A DNA stretch of 64,000 bases. Source: Apis mellifera. Its lineage: Eukaryota; Arthropoda; Insecta; Hymenoptera; Apidae. Within the stretch, counting starts at the first letter, position 1. Every line of letters begins with the position of its first letter. Positions 1-13,019 of this stretch are shown in pieces. Made by a program: the position numbers and the translations under genes. The notes beneath the pieces were generated by a model that searched no databases, had not been told where the DNA came from, and saw only the letters and a program-made list of their open reading frames with translations. The stretch is from contig NC_037639.1 of the NCBI RefSeq assembly GCF_003254395.2, positions 5,105,001-5,169,000 of the forward strand, read 5' to 3'.

Positions 1-420
1 CTTAATATTCTTCGTTTTCCTTTTTTTTTACGACCGATTTCTTTTCTTTTCTTTCCTTTTTTTTTTTTTTGCTAAGCTTTGTTCGAAACGGTAGAACTTC
101 CTTATGTTTTGAGTCTCTTCATAATTCTGTTTCTTCTTTTTCTTTTTTTTTATTCTCCTTAATCCTCTTCTCTTCAATATTTCAACTTCTTATCTTTTTC
201 TTTTTTCTCTCTGTCTCAATCCCTCCCAGTTTCTTCTTCTCTTTTTCTTTTTCTGCTCCAATTCCATTCTTTCAACAGAATTGTCTTTTTTTTTTTGTTA
301 CTGCTACTTATTGGAAACTTTTTGCACTGTTATTAAACTGCATATTTTCCATTCTTTCATTCTCGTTTCCCTTTTTAATCTTGCCAGCTCCCAGTTGCCA
401 TTTTCAATTTCATTAAGTGT
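1..420. repeat. Pyrimidine-rich low-complexity stretch
   Basis: The + strand is dominated by T and C, with runs of T and CTTT/CTTC motifs, and gives spurious Phe/Ser/Leu-rich open frames. It continues off the left edge of the window. No coding or structural feature was recognised. Confidence 0.7.
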
Positions 421-3400
421 TATCTCGAGTGTTGCGCCTCTACGTTCCCGTAAGCGTAATCTTTTACTAAAGGCTAAAGTTAACGACTTGTGTCACGTCT
501 GTGTGATTTTGCGTCGATATGAATACGAAGAGTGGAATCAGTGTAACAGGATCGTTTTATTCCATTCCTCATAGTGGAGGCTCAAAACGAAGGTTAGAGA
601 AGACTTTTTATCGATACTTTCTTTTTTAAAATTTTTTAAAGTCATCTACATTAAGGCGATATTTTTTTAAAAGTGAGATTTATTACATCTTATTTTATTT
701 ATTAATTTAGGATCATGTTACACCATTATTTCGATTAGTATCGTTCAGAATTTTGTTTGTCGCATATTTACTTCAATTTCGACGTCATTTTTTGTCCAGC
801 AAAATTTCAATTCCACTTTCAATCATTTCATGTGTAACATTTCGTTGGATTAAAAAACATCCCTGACTTTCCTTTGATGGAAATATCGTTCAAAATCGTA
901 GCTTTATGGTACAAAAAATTTTGCTCGATTCAATAATATTTTCCCTTCTTCGATAAATTTTCAAAATCAATAAAAATTTTTAAATGATATGTTAGTTAGT
1001 GAGAATGATAAATGTATAAAGAAATCAGGAAAATCTTATAAGATCGTAGCCACGAAAATAGTTCAGTTTTGCGCGCAACGATAATAATTATTCTCGTGTT
1101 ATGTCATCGTGTTAGGTCACGCTAAATTTTCATTTTGTAAAATGCTTTCGAGGCCGAGGGAAAAATCGATGATTCCCGAAGAAGCTAATAAGTTGCCCCT
1201 GATCAGGGAGAGGGGTCAGCAACGATCCGAATTCTGGAATTTTGACGTAGTGACTCGGATGAAAACTTGAGATTTGACTTGGAAAACCGTCGAAACTGCA
1301 GTTTGCAGAAGCTTAACTTGCACGCTGAAATTCGAAACTTTACCTTTGAGGAAAGCATGAATCGGTATTAACTTGAGTGCACCGCGGCTGTTTATCAAAT
1401 ATAAACTGACCAATATTATCGCGTATGATAAAGTTCTCCCTCTCATATTGGCTGCGTTTGTGGATGAGTAACGTCATTTCGCGATAAGTGGAAATTTTGT
1501 TCTGATCGATACGGAAATGTATCGAATATCTCGGGGTAGTATAATTTTTAAAACGTTCATTTTTAATAGTTTATTTCTATGAATGGATTTTTAAGCTGCT
1601 TTTAAATCAACAATTTTTTTTCAAGATGATACAATCCACGAAGCGATTTGATAATTTGCAATCTTTCTTTTTTATATAAATTCTTTGCTGTATAATATTC
1701 TGAATGCAAAGATTGGTAAAATTTATCACATTCCTCAGCATTCAAAATTTATAATGATATTAGAGGGGGCTGGAAAGGAAAATCTGAGGTTTTAATAATA
1801 AGCTAAGTTGTAAAATTACGTCTTTTTATAAGCTAATAGTAGATTTCCATTGCCGTAACCATTTTACGAGATAGCCGGGGTAAAAGGTAAGGAAACAGTA
1901 TGAAATCGGATTTAAAATTCTCGTTCACACCCCCTCCTTATAATTGTGAATCGGTTAATTCGAAATTTTAATAAAAAATGTGTATACTTCTCTTAACCAA
2001 ATAGTTCATTAATATCGATAAAAAAATCTTGTTTCACTTGTTTAATTTAAAAATTTATCCTTATGAAATATCCTGCTATACATTATTACTGTTATCCCAA
2101 TACACGGTTTATAACTTACGGTTATAAGGTGGGATAATGATAAAAAAAGTAGAACTTCTTATAAAACATTCTCTTTTTCCCTCCTAGACGATATAAATAA
2201 TATAATTTTATAATGTTCGTATTTCCTTCGGAATAATGAAATCAATGTTAGCAGCGTTACAAGATTCTTCGCTTAGCTGTTGCACCTCGCGTGTTCAACC
2301 CTACCGCGATTAATTCATTTATACGCTTCTCGTTTAATAATTAGCGCCGGGTTGAACTTCTATCCATAAATGCAGAGTGGAACACAGTGTTCCCGGCTTC
2401 CCGGCTAACTTTTGTAATCACTTTAAGTGCAGTCGCGTACGACTTGATGAGAATTCGAGCGAATGAAACGAACACGAAAATCCGTGGCAGTTAGAATGCT
2501 GATGCTCCCGCTCGAAAATCGCGCCGTTTAGGAAATTGATACCGATTCGTTCCTTTCGTTTCGATGAAAATTGGTCGCAGATATCGGTTACCAGCCGTTG
2601 CGAATGATTAGGACAAGAATTAATTCGTAAGATGTGTAATTCAAAAGTTGAGCGTTTTAAAATTAATGAGAATTGATGAGAATATTGATAAGAATATCCA
2701 TCAAATATTTATTAGGGAAATACAAAGATCAATTGATAATTATTCGTCAAAGGAGAATTTTTTTTTTAAATTATGCAGATTCTTTCTTTGCATAATTTAA
2801 ATTTTTTATAAGAAATTTGTATTACAAGAAATCTCGTTCTAATTATATTGATTTTAAAAAATTCGTTTTAATTCGCACTTCGAAACTTATTATCAATTGA
2901 TTGTATCGTACTCCTACACGCGTACTCATTTCTCTCGAATGGGGAACGGAGTTTTTTCGAAAATTATCTTGACAATAACGCGCACAAGATTTCCATAGAG
3001 CGGGGAAACTAATAACAGAGCAATTACAACAAGTTTTATCGCGTCGTCAAATATTCAATGCACGCTTTTCGAAAACGGTTCGGTTAAAATAAAACTTTCA
3101 TCCGTCCGCTTATTCCGAGGCCATTTTCTGTGGTGCCTACGCAATTTTTGAACATACTCGAAAAGCACTTTTGCACATTCGATCGAATGTCGCGCAACTC
3201 GTTTCGTATTGTTTTTCATCCTTTCTTCCACGTTCTCCAACATATTTTACACTTCGATACATGGATTTTGTTCAATGGAACAAATTGAAACAATTTTCGA
3301 CGAACAAATATCGAGGACGAATTTTAATTTCAACAAATTATTTCTTTACAAATATACGTATATATATTTCAATTTGTTGAACGTATATCTTTTTTTTATC

Positions 3401-5883
3401 CATCAATCGAATTTTTTTATTATAAATTAATAATACATATAAAATCAATAAACTATTTTTAACTTTAGAGCTTCGAATAACAAATAACCATAATATTCGA
3501 GGAACAATATTGAAGAAATAACGACAACAATTACGCAAACTCCAAACCAATCTCGAATCATCCACGTATATTATTATGTCGCGAAATACCCAGTCTAATG
3601 AATCGAGCGTCCAAACGAATGCCTCCTCGTCGCTTTGTCGCCCGATGGAATATTTAGGAATTCGATCGAGAATTCGTATATATATATATATACCCGCGAA
3701 ATGTATATAACGCAATCCATTTCCATTTGTACACTTGATTAGAATATCGACGCGATGGTGCGCGTGGACGAGGAGGAAAGAGGGGGATGATTCGGTTTCG
3801 CATTCGGTGACATCAGGCGGCCAATCCGCCCCCGCGTATCGGTTGGCCGGGGTATCGTTCGTTTGGACGCCTCGTGAAACACGACCAATGTGCAAGCACA
3901 CTGTTTAATATTAACGTTGGTTACGCGTGCATTATGTCGCCGGATATTTACATCGCGGATCACGCAACGTGTGCAACGGCGCTTTCACCACGCCAAGATT
4001 ATTATTATTTATATTATAAAATAACGGAAGGGCTGGAAGTGTGGAAATATTTTCGGCCTTTCTCGAACTAATTTTAACCGTGGTTTACGGGATCCGGGAA
4101 AAGGGGAGAGAAGGGGAGAAGAGAAGCTTCAATAATTGATGAACAGACGCGCGGTAAGGGTTATTTGTTGTACGATATGGAAAGGAGGAGTGTCTTAAAA
4201 TATCGTATTACAAGATTACAAAATTTAAATATCCAAGAGGATGTTGGAGAGATTTTGAGAAATATTAATCTTTTCCTTTATTTAATTGTATCTGTTGATT
4301 CTCTATAACTAAGTATTTCAGTATATATCCATTATTCGTTTTGTAAAATAAATATTCAAATAGATTTTTAGAGAGAATCAAATCCTTTTTATCTTCGATT
4401 AAGATAATTCTGGTAGAATTATAGTCAATTTCATTCGCGTATTAGGAGAGAGAGACTTGATATCGTAATTCTCTTTTCTCTTCTTCTCTTCAAATTAACT
4501 CGAATATATTCAAATCCAAAACTAGGATTCCTCGGATCATTCCTCCTTCGAATTAACCGATAAGAAATGTTAAGAGTGAATTCGACTCGCCCAGCTCGCT
4601 TGAAATTTACGAGGGGGTCGTGTAAAGTTAGCAGCTCCGATTTGCCATCGGTCAACGAGGGGCGAACAGGGAGAAAAGTATGATCCTTGATGCCGGCCGC
4701 CGTTTCCGCCTCTCCTCCCCTTCCCACCTCATTCGATTTCACTACCAAATGCGGGAAAATATATACGTTTGCCTCGATGCACATATCATCATCCCCCTTT
4801 CTCGTCGCGTATTTTTCCGGGGGGTTGGAATCGAGGATCGAAGGATCGAAGTTGGAAACAAGGGGAAGGGAAAATGAGGAGGGAGGAGGAACGATCTGGA
4901 TGGGCGCACCATAATGTATCATTTCACCGATGATCCGATCGGTGAGTTACGGAGTTTTACGCAGGGAGTGGATTTACGTGGTGGTGCGTGGAAGTTAACC
5001 GCTGATCCGGCCCTCCAAGTGGCGGAATTCACTCTTGCACTTTCGAACGCCATAATTCACGAACCGGTGGGATATCCCGGATTCCGGGACGTTATGGAAT
5101 AATCTACTAGGATTTTCCTTTTCTCTCCTTTTTTCTCTCACCGTCCCTTTCTCTTCCCTTTCCCATCATTCTCAAATCGATTTGATATCTTTTTTTGACT
5201 CGAAGGTGATCTTTATCAGATTTCTGGATCGATTCGTAAATATAAGATTCTATATTCTAGAATTTTTTACAACACGATATTGGCAATCTTAATGTTTGGA
5301 CACAGATTTGGAATTAGAATCGCTTAATATTTCAAAGATTTGTTCAATAAAATTGAAGATTAAGTTAGATTAGAATATAGATTAGTATCAAAAGTTATTA
5401 ATAATCTCATTCGAACGAATCAGGCTCCAGTTATCAACTTACCAATTCCTCCTTCTATTTTTTAAAAAAAAATAAATAGATAAAAAAAGCATTGTCCCCC
5501 TGCCAAACCGCCAAACTTGATCCACGAGGTCTCGAAACGCGCGCGATATCAGACTCTCGCCGATCAGATATCGGTCTCTCGAAGCAGATTTAAATCAATC
5601 AATCAAACACACTCGTACACAAGAGGGAGGGAGGGAGGTGGTGGATGGGTCGCGGCTCTCAGAAAATCCCGGCGTTAAATTTCAACCGCGCAAATGGTAA
5701 ACATTTCCAGGAGCTGGCTGCCTCTCTCGTAAAACCGATCGACCTCGTTACAAATCATCCCTCTCCTCTTACCCTCGAGTCGTGTCCTCCCCCCTTAGAG
5801 CAGGGAGGACGGATAAACGCGCAAACACTCTTCTCCCGCTGTGTTCGTTCCCTACTTTTCCATCTCTATTTTCCTCCCCTTCC

Positions 5884-5930
5884 TGTTTCTTTCCTTCTTT
5901 CCTTCTTTCTTTCTTTCTTTCTTTCTTTCC
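5884..5930. repeat. (TTTC/TTCC)n microsatellite
   Basis: Imperfect CTTT/CCTT tetranucleotide repeat inside a C/T-rich segment. It accounts for overlapping Ser/Phe-rich (+) and Lys/Glu/Arg-rich (-) open frames that should not be read as genes. Confidence 0.85.
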
Positions 5931-6796
5931 TCCTCTCTCTTCTCTCCTCTCGTTGCCCGGTTTTTTGCGGCCAAGGCGTTAAACCGGGCGACTATTAAAA
6001 CCGCACCGGTTGCCAATTTCAGGCGAACGGCCATATTTCGGTGTCGAAACGTCGAAAAGGAATTCATGGCCACCGTTACCCAGCCAGGACACCGTGAATT
6101 AAAGCTCGCCCCCTCGGCAAATGGACGAGCGGAAGAAGCGCGCGTCGTCGCTATTTTGTGACAAAAAAAAAGAAAAAGAGGAAGAGAGAAAGGGGGATGC
6201 TCGAGCACTTAGCGAATGATTTTTAAATTGAATCACGTTTTTTTTCGCCTGGTCGAAAATCCGCTCTCCGTCTCGTTCCTCCTCCAGTCTGTGTGTGTCC
6301 TTTCCCTCCACCCCCTCTTGCGTCGTTGTTTCGTCAGATTCGGGAAAAAGAGGTGGCGGAGGAAAAATAACAACTCGTCCAATCGGTGGTTTTCTTCGAT
6401 GAAGCAAGAAAAGTCTGGTTTCTCGCGAGAGGGCAATTACTCTCGATTGTTTGGCCTGGATTTGTCTTTTGTTTAGGTGTAAATGTAAAAAAAAAAAAGA
6501 GATAGACGCTATGTTTCCTGTAAACAGGTAGAGGATCAATCGATGGTTTCTTTAATCGGTTCTCTGATCGTTAAATTTCTTGTTGTTATTTCGTTGGATC
6601 GTAAATTTTAATATCAAAGTGTATGTGTAGTATTGGATACAATTTTTATAAATGTGAATAAAAAGGAGCCATTCTGTCAAATTTGTACACGTGTATTTTT
6701 TTTTTTATATCAGATTTATGGGTAAAAATTTTGAAACGTTTGGGAGATGGAATAAATTCATCAACGTAATAAAGTGTTCTCGTTATTTGTCGTGTA

Positions 6797-7570
6797 AATA
6801 ATATAAAGTTCAAGTAAAGTTTAATAAATTATTTCTAATTGTAATATCGGGAGGAACTATAAAGATGAATTTTCTTCGTTTTAATGGCAGAAAGTTTTAA
6901 TAGAAGATCAAGTTTCTTAAAAACGGTATAAAACTTCTTAAAACTTTAAGATATAATTTATTAATAGAAAAGGACAATAAAAAATAATGTATGATTACAC
7001 GTTAGAGAACAAAGTTCGAGTAAACTCGGGGAAAATTGTTTCTAATCGAAATATCGAAAATAACTGTAAAGATGAAGTTTCTCTCGTTTGAAACAAAGTG
7101 TACAAGTGCAAGTTTCGCGAAACGGTTGAAACTTCCATTTAAAACTTGAAGATGTACAATTTTCTGATCAAAGGAAGTAATTAAAAATAATATGCGAATT
7201 CATGTTTTAGAAAAAGTTTTTGAAATAAAATTCGGAAAGTCGAGTTCCTAAGTTGAAACGTTGAAAAATGATCAAACTCTCTCTTTCTCTTTCTCTCTCT
7301 CTCTTTTAAAATCAAGTTTCATAAAACAATTGTAATCCATTTTTATTAAAATTTCGAAACGTATTAATTTACCTGTCGAGCGATATAATTAAAAACAATA
7401 TATGAATCATGGAACAAAGTTCAAGTGAAAATAAATTTCGAGAAAGTATTTACAGATTAAATTTCTCGAAAATAGTTAGTTTTTTCAACTTTTATATTCC
7501 TTTCTTTTTTTCAAAATTTTAATATTTGAAGAAAAGAAGGTATAATTGAAAATAACTGTGTGAACTTTCA
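6797..7570. repeat. Degenerate tandem array, period about 205 bp, four units
   Basis: Four diverged head-to-tail units start near 6801, 7009, 7213 and 7415. Each opens with a variant of AAAGTTCAAGTAAA. The first three close about 175-180 bp later with a variant of AATTAAAAATAATATGTGAA, near 6975, 7180 and 7387. In the fourth unit the closing motif comes early, near 7545. Internal matches include a motif like TGTAAAGATGAAGTTT in units 1 and 2 and ATCAAGTTTC in units 1 and 3. A CT-rich stretch has been inserted in unit 3. Divergence is high, so the array is old. The family is not recognised. Confidence 0.65.
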
Positions 7571-7779
7571 TATTCATATTCACATCTTTTAAATCAAGTA
7601 TAATATTTTTTCTATCCTCAAAATTCTCTTTGCTTCATTTTTAAATTCTTTGTCTCGTCAATCGTCTTGGAAAACTTGATTTCGAGCTCTTCGAGAAATT
7701 TGACGCCACCAAGTTTCACCGACACTTGGTTTGTCAGACTGCAATTTAGATTAAAAGGAATAATTACAACGGCTATTTT

Positions 7780-7858
7780 GCACGGAAGTTCACGTGCTCG
7801 TAAATCTGCTCGCTCACTTCTCTCAGCGAGAGAGAGATTTCACCGCGAGCTTCCGTGC
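7780..7858 (+). other. Nested stem-loop of about 79 nt, candidate structured RNA or pre-miRNA-like hairpin
   Basis: Three nested complementary segments fold into one hairpin. GCACGGAAG (7780-7788) pairs with CTTCCGTGC (7850-7858). AAATCT (7802-7807) pairs with AGATTT (7835-7840). CTCGCT (7809-7814) pairs with AGCGAG (7825-7830) around a 10-nt loop. A short TTC/GAG helix with one wobble extends the base stem, and an asymmetric internal loop lies in the middle. Size and shape are within the range of insect miRNA precursors, but the asymmetric loop is large and no known miRNA is recognised. No signal fixes the strand. Confidence 0.35.
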
Positions 7859-8208
7859 CGCTGATAAAACGAAAGCAAATTAAGACACGTTGCTTACCAG
7901 ACAAAAATGAAATAATAAGAGTTAGGGGAAGCGGGAAATTAGGTTGCCTTTGAGCAAGTGTTAAAATTCATAAAATAAGGAAAATACCATGGACAAATGG
8001 GTTTTCTTAATAAATAAGATGGCGAAAATTAATTCTACGTCCTTGAGCAAAGTCCATAATGATGTTATCAAGATACTTTCATAATAAGCTATGGTTACTT
8101 TAATTAAAATCGCAGCATGATAAACATCGTATAATTAAAACTTATTATTTAAATTTAATTACAAATTTTTACAAGTTTTTCTATAGTGAAAATTAATAAT
8201 CGAGGTAT

Positions 8209-8234
8209 AGAGAGTGAGAGAGAGAGAGAGAGAG
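8209..8234. repeat. (GA)n microsatellite
   Basis: Short GA-dinucleotide run interrupted by one T, in AT-rich DNA without coding signal. Confidence 0.85.
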
Positions 8235-10277
8235 CATCTTTGAAAATATTCAGGAAAATAAAAAATTATGAAGCTTCTTTTTATCTCTTAAGTAGATTTT
8301 CGCGATTTCTAATTAAACTCGTAGTTTATTAAAATTAAAAAGGGGAAAAATATAAGCACTGTTATCAAAGTTCGAATTGGAATAAAAAAATCACAAGAGT
8401 TGTGAAAGGTATAATTCATTTCTAAACAATCTGAATTCAATCTGAATTCAACGATCGGCTCGTAATCGAGGTGGATACCGGAAGGGTGAAGTTTAAGCGA
8501 ACCATAAGCGTTGTCTGACTAAATCGGGGGCAATCTTATTTCCATCCTACTCGAGAATAGTTCTGGTTGTACGTACGTCGATTTAGTGTCTTCGACGGGA
8601 AGTTTCCAGATGCTTTTAGTGGCCTTGGTTGGCGTGCATACTTCCGGCCTGCCGATTGGCTTACGGGGTTCCCTTCCTATGCCAGTTAAGCGGATGTCTT
8701 GAAGGTTCGAGGACTCGACAGCTTGCGGGCTAAGTGGTTGTAATACCTTTAACCGGAATATGTTCCAACTTTTGCTGGAAAACATAGAATCAGAAATCTT
8801 GAACCGTTTTGTAAAGCCCTTTTGAAGATAAAGAACGTTGAATTTTGATGATAAGATCTTCGTTCATCTCACACAGCGTTAAATGCAAGAAAGAATAGGG
8901 ATTAGAATTAGAAGATAATTAAAGTTTTCCTTTCTCGTTCATATATCTTTATTCTGATCTTCGTTTACTTTTTCATATTGTGTGTTTTTTATGAATTTGA
9001 TTTTTAATTTTTTAATCAAAGGAATTTTTAATTAAAAATTGAATAGGAAATCGGCGATGAATGTGTTAACGTAGGTGGATAAATTGTATGAAAAGTTTCT
9101 TTTGTTTAAAAGTGAAGAGACTTTTCAAGTTTTAGTTTTTTTTTTTAATTATTTAACTATTTTTATTTTTGTATCAAATTGTAATGAAATTAATAGAGCA
9201 AAGTGAATTTTTAAAAAGGAAGGATTCGACGACTTTAAGCGATTGTAAAGAGTACTTAACCAGAATGTAATCCTACTTACCGCATTGCCAGAAAACTCGT
9301 CTCGAGTTGTATAACAGTTTACCCTGGTACTTTGAAATTTTCTGCCGGACCAAGTCGGGTTTACGAAGTAAATTGAAACTAATTGCGCTTGTCAGCATTT
9401 AACGTTTACTTTGACTACTTGGAATCTAATGAAACCGATGGGATGCGTTTACCCTGTTCATTGTAATTTGCTAAAAATTTAATAATCAATCTAAAAATAT
9501 CTTCGTTCTTCGTTTGATTATCAAAAAATTTAACTTCTCACTTCTCATAAATTTTAAATACGTTTCGTTCAATTGAAGAAATAATTCGTTTAATTATTCA
9601 TACTCATTTTTTAAAGATCAGTATATAAAATTCTTGTATAATAAGTTGAAATATATTTTTTACACGAATATTTTTAAACTCATTGGTTAATTCATTTAAA
9701 TATGATTCCATGATATGATAAGTTAAACGTCCCATTAATATTTTATCATTAATTATTTTGCAAATTTGAACGTGAAAATGGGAGGGTAATACAAACCTGA
9801 CAAATTAGAATCTTTTTAACAAATAGAATTCCTGTTATTGAAATTTATTGATTTTAAATGCAACGATTCACTCCTCTCTTTATATAAATTTATCGAACAT
9901 TAATTATACAAAATAATAAATTACATCATTATTATTTTATTTAATTTGAACATTCTCTCTTTAATTTATATTCAACGTAATATATCTCCAAATATATATT
10001 GAGATATTCGTTTCAAATGAATAGCTTGTACCATTTCACAAACAAAAGGAATCGTTGTATAAATATCTCAGAAATTATAATCAGTCAACGATATTTGCCG
10101 AAAAGATTTCTTTAACTTGAAAGTAGAGAGTTATTTCAAACATTCTTAGATGATTAAGAACGTTTTATGATGCACGAAGGTTGTACAATAATGGGAAAGA
10201 AAAAATAAAATTGAAAAGATCGAAAGGGGAATCGGTCCAAATACAGAATCTTCCATTTCATTTAATATTTCATATCA

Positions 10278-10560
10278 AATTTTTCTTGAAATTTCTTCTT
10301 CTTCCTTTTGAAAACAATTTCTTAGCCAAATTTGATTTAATTCTATCCCATGTTGTATACATCGATCAAAATACGTCCAAGACATAATATTTTATCTTTT
10401 TTTTTTGCAAATTTCTTTTAGAACTTCTATTAAATTTTTTCCCTCCCTTTGAAAACAATTTCTTTTTTAGCCAAATTTAATTTCATTCTATTCTGTTTCT
10501 ATACAGAATATCTTATTCTATCTCAAATTATCCAAGATAATATCTTACAACTTTTTACCT
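10278..10560. repeat. Diverged tandem duplication, period about 141 bp
   Basis: Two adjacent units share a GAAAACAATTTCTT core (at 10310 and 10451). It is followed by AGCCAAATTT, a T-rich ATTCTAT segment and a later ATAATATTTTATC/ATAATATCTTAC motif. Clear similarity with many substitutions indicates an old duplication with no coding potential. Confidence 0.6.
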
Positions 10561-10762
10561 TTTCTTAAATTTCTCTTGGCTCGTATTACACGCATAACGC
10601 GAATTTATGCATTATAATACTTTCGAGGATAGTTTTACGAATATCTTCATAAATTTGAGAAGATATCCAGGATATGGTATCAGCGGAAAGCAATGATCTA
10701 ACTTAGGTATCTGTTAAATCGTAAGGCCAAACGGTCGTTCCATATATTTCGGCGATGTGCTC

Positions 10763-10791
10763 GAATATTTTCCAAGTTCGCCCACAGACAA
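10763..10791. repeat. 29-bp exact repeat, copy 1
   Basis: This 29-bp stretch (core AAGTTCGCCCACAGACAA) recurs without mismatch at 11972-12000. The two are 1,209 bp apart and the flanks do not align. The first copy lies in a GC-richer patch that may be the older location. Confidence 0.85.
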
Positions 10792-11971
10792 GGATGTACA
10801 GATGAAATTGGTGGAACTTAACCGATTCTCTTCTCGGTTTTACCTCTTTGCTCTACCTATTGTGCAGATCCCAGACATGTTTACGCAAATGTGGTGAAGT
10901 ATTGCTTTCCCTCGATTTATTCGATGGGAAGAACAAAGAAACGAGCATGAACAGTGGAAAGTTGAAATGTGAAAGTTATACAATTATGCATATAAATTAA
11001 TTACAACATTTTTAATATCTTTGTTTTTATACAGAAAAAAATTTTCCACTGATATTAAAAGTACTATATGGCATCAGAAGAAATTCTGAAGAAAGGATAA
11101 CATTTGTTAATTATTTTTTTTAATAATGGATAAATAAGTAATATAAATTCAAATTTTGTTTATAAATATCTACAATTATTTAGATCAAAATTATTCAAAG
11201 TAAAATGTTAATAAGAAAATAAAAAAAAAATCGTGAAGTATAAACTAACTATTTAATATGTAGATTAAACTTTTTTCTCTTCATCTTTGATTAAATATTT
11301 ATTTTGTTTCATAAATCACAGAGATTAATTTCTTCTAATGCTTCCTATTTAATTGATTTATATATATGTAAAATAAAATCATATATTTTCTAGTCAGAAA
11401 GCAATCAATCAAAATACATTCAAGCAAGAAACAGAGATAAACAGGAAGGAAAAAGGGCTTTTCCGAGTTATTTAACGGGTATAAAGGGGCGCATCGAAAC
11501 AGCAATGCAATCAGATGATAAATCACAAAAATGAACGGCCATAATAAATCTCACTTACACGATTAATAGGTAAAACGCATCAGCCAGAAAATGGAGGCCC
11601 CAATCGAATTTTCCTCATTGCATTTTTATTCATATCCTGTTAACTTTATTCCCTATAAAATATCCCAAAAAATAATTCCGAAAAAAGTAATTGTACGGCC
11701 AACAATAATCAAGTGCGTAAATCTGAGAAAAATTGCAATCAAATTGGCTAACTTTTATTTACATTTTTTATAAATAAATTTGGATTGTTGAATCTATTTG
11801 GACACGAATAAAATTTCGTTTGAATATCATTATTACTTTTAAAAATTGTACAACAATTAAATTCGAGAAATTTATTGGATAATAAAGTAAAAATATTAAT
11901 AAATCGCATTTTTTGAAAGCTCAGAACATTATACAAATTTGAAAGAAGTAAACACAAGAATATATTTAGTA

Positions 11972-12000
11972 GAATATTTTCCAAGTTCGCCCACAGACAA
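11972..12000. repeat. 29-bp exact repeat, copy 2
   Basis: Exact second copy of the sequence at 10763-10791, here embedded in very AT-rich DNA. A small recent copy event or gene conversion is possible. Confidence 0.85.
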
Positions 12001-13019
12001 AAGGTTAGTAGAAAAAAAAAATTTATTACAATTCCAAGAAATTAAAAGTTATCTTTCATCAATTTTAGAACCAACAAGCAAGCACATCGTTAATGAAACT
12101 GAAAGACAAACGAAATCGAGCATTCCTTCATCGTTATAAATATATAAAATAATCAAAAATCGAAAAGCAAAGAATGAAAAAGAAAAAATTCAACACAAAT
12201 TAAGTTCACGAAAGTTCACAGAAGCAATAAATATCGATGAAAAATCGAGAAAAATAATTTTAGATAGAACGGTTTATGACAAGCTGTATGACGATTAAAT
12301 GGAATGGAACACTGTGCAAGAAGAACGTACGCTGGAAGGGTCAGTTTGTGGGTTAAGTGGTCGTATTACGTTCAAGCCTGGGACGTGGTTGAACTTTCCA
12401 CATATGGGGACGAAGAGGGACGATTTAACTGTCTCTGGGAGGATGTTAGGCTTGTGAAGTTATTCTAAAGTTTGTTCCAACGTTGGTTATTATACAAGTT
12501 AATGTCGCTTAATTTCTTTCCTCCGGAAATAGAATGTTAATTTAATCCTTGCACGGTTAATGAATTGAAAATCCTTTAAGATATTATTATGATTAAAATA
12601 ATAACCATATAATTCCGGTATATGTGAAAGATAAATGTTATTGGAGAAAGGATTATTAGAGATGGAATTTTTTATTTAACTTTAATCATTATTTATACAG
12701 AAACTAACTAATTATTAAGAAAGGATAGTATTTATGAATATTAAATTTGTAAAGGAAACGTTATAACCAAAATCATGTTTATTATACGAGTATTACATTA
12801 ATCTTTGAGCAAGTTGCTTAATAATATTCAACAATATTCTCACAAAATCATTTACCCTCTTCATCATTTAACAATTTCAAGATGGATTCATAATTTCTTC
12901 TCCAGTTTACGTTCCTCAATATATAACATATCTAAAATAATAAAACTGAAAGAAACATCAATTAACGTTTCATGTAAATGCAAAATAACAAGATATCGAG
13001 CTTTCTAATTCTGGAACGC

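Noticed and set aside
1216..1446. Minus-strand 76-codon frame with a signal-peptide-like start (SYAIILVSLYLI)
   Set aside because: Hydrophobic start could be chance in AT-rich DNA; no cysteine pattern or family match in the rest.
3338..3901. Longest minus-strand open frame (187 codons)
   Set aside because: It spans a TA microsatellite and AT-rich low-complexity DNA (YIYIRI, YNKKIR runs), has no domain, and is contradicted by an overlapping frame of similar quality.
4431..4922. 163-codon minus-strand open frame
   Set aside because: Lies in a GC-rich patch with overlapping frames on both strands; no domain, no splice or promoter context, composition explained by Arg/Ser/Pro-rich CpG sequence.
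5782..6208. Several Ser/Phe-rich and Lys/Glu-rich overlapping frames
   Set aside because: Translations of the TTTC microsatellite and its flanks.
8519..8785. 88-codon minus-strand open frame
   Set aside because: GC-richer patch without recognisable domain or exon signals; not distinguishable from chance.
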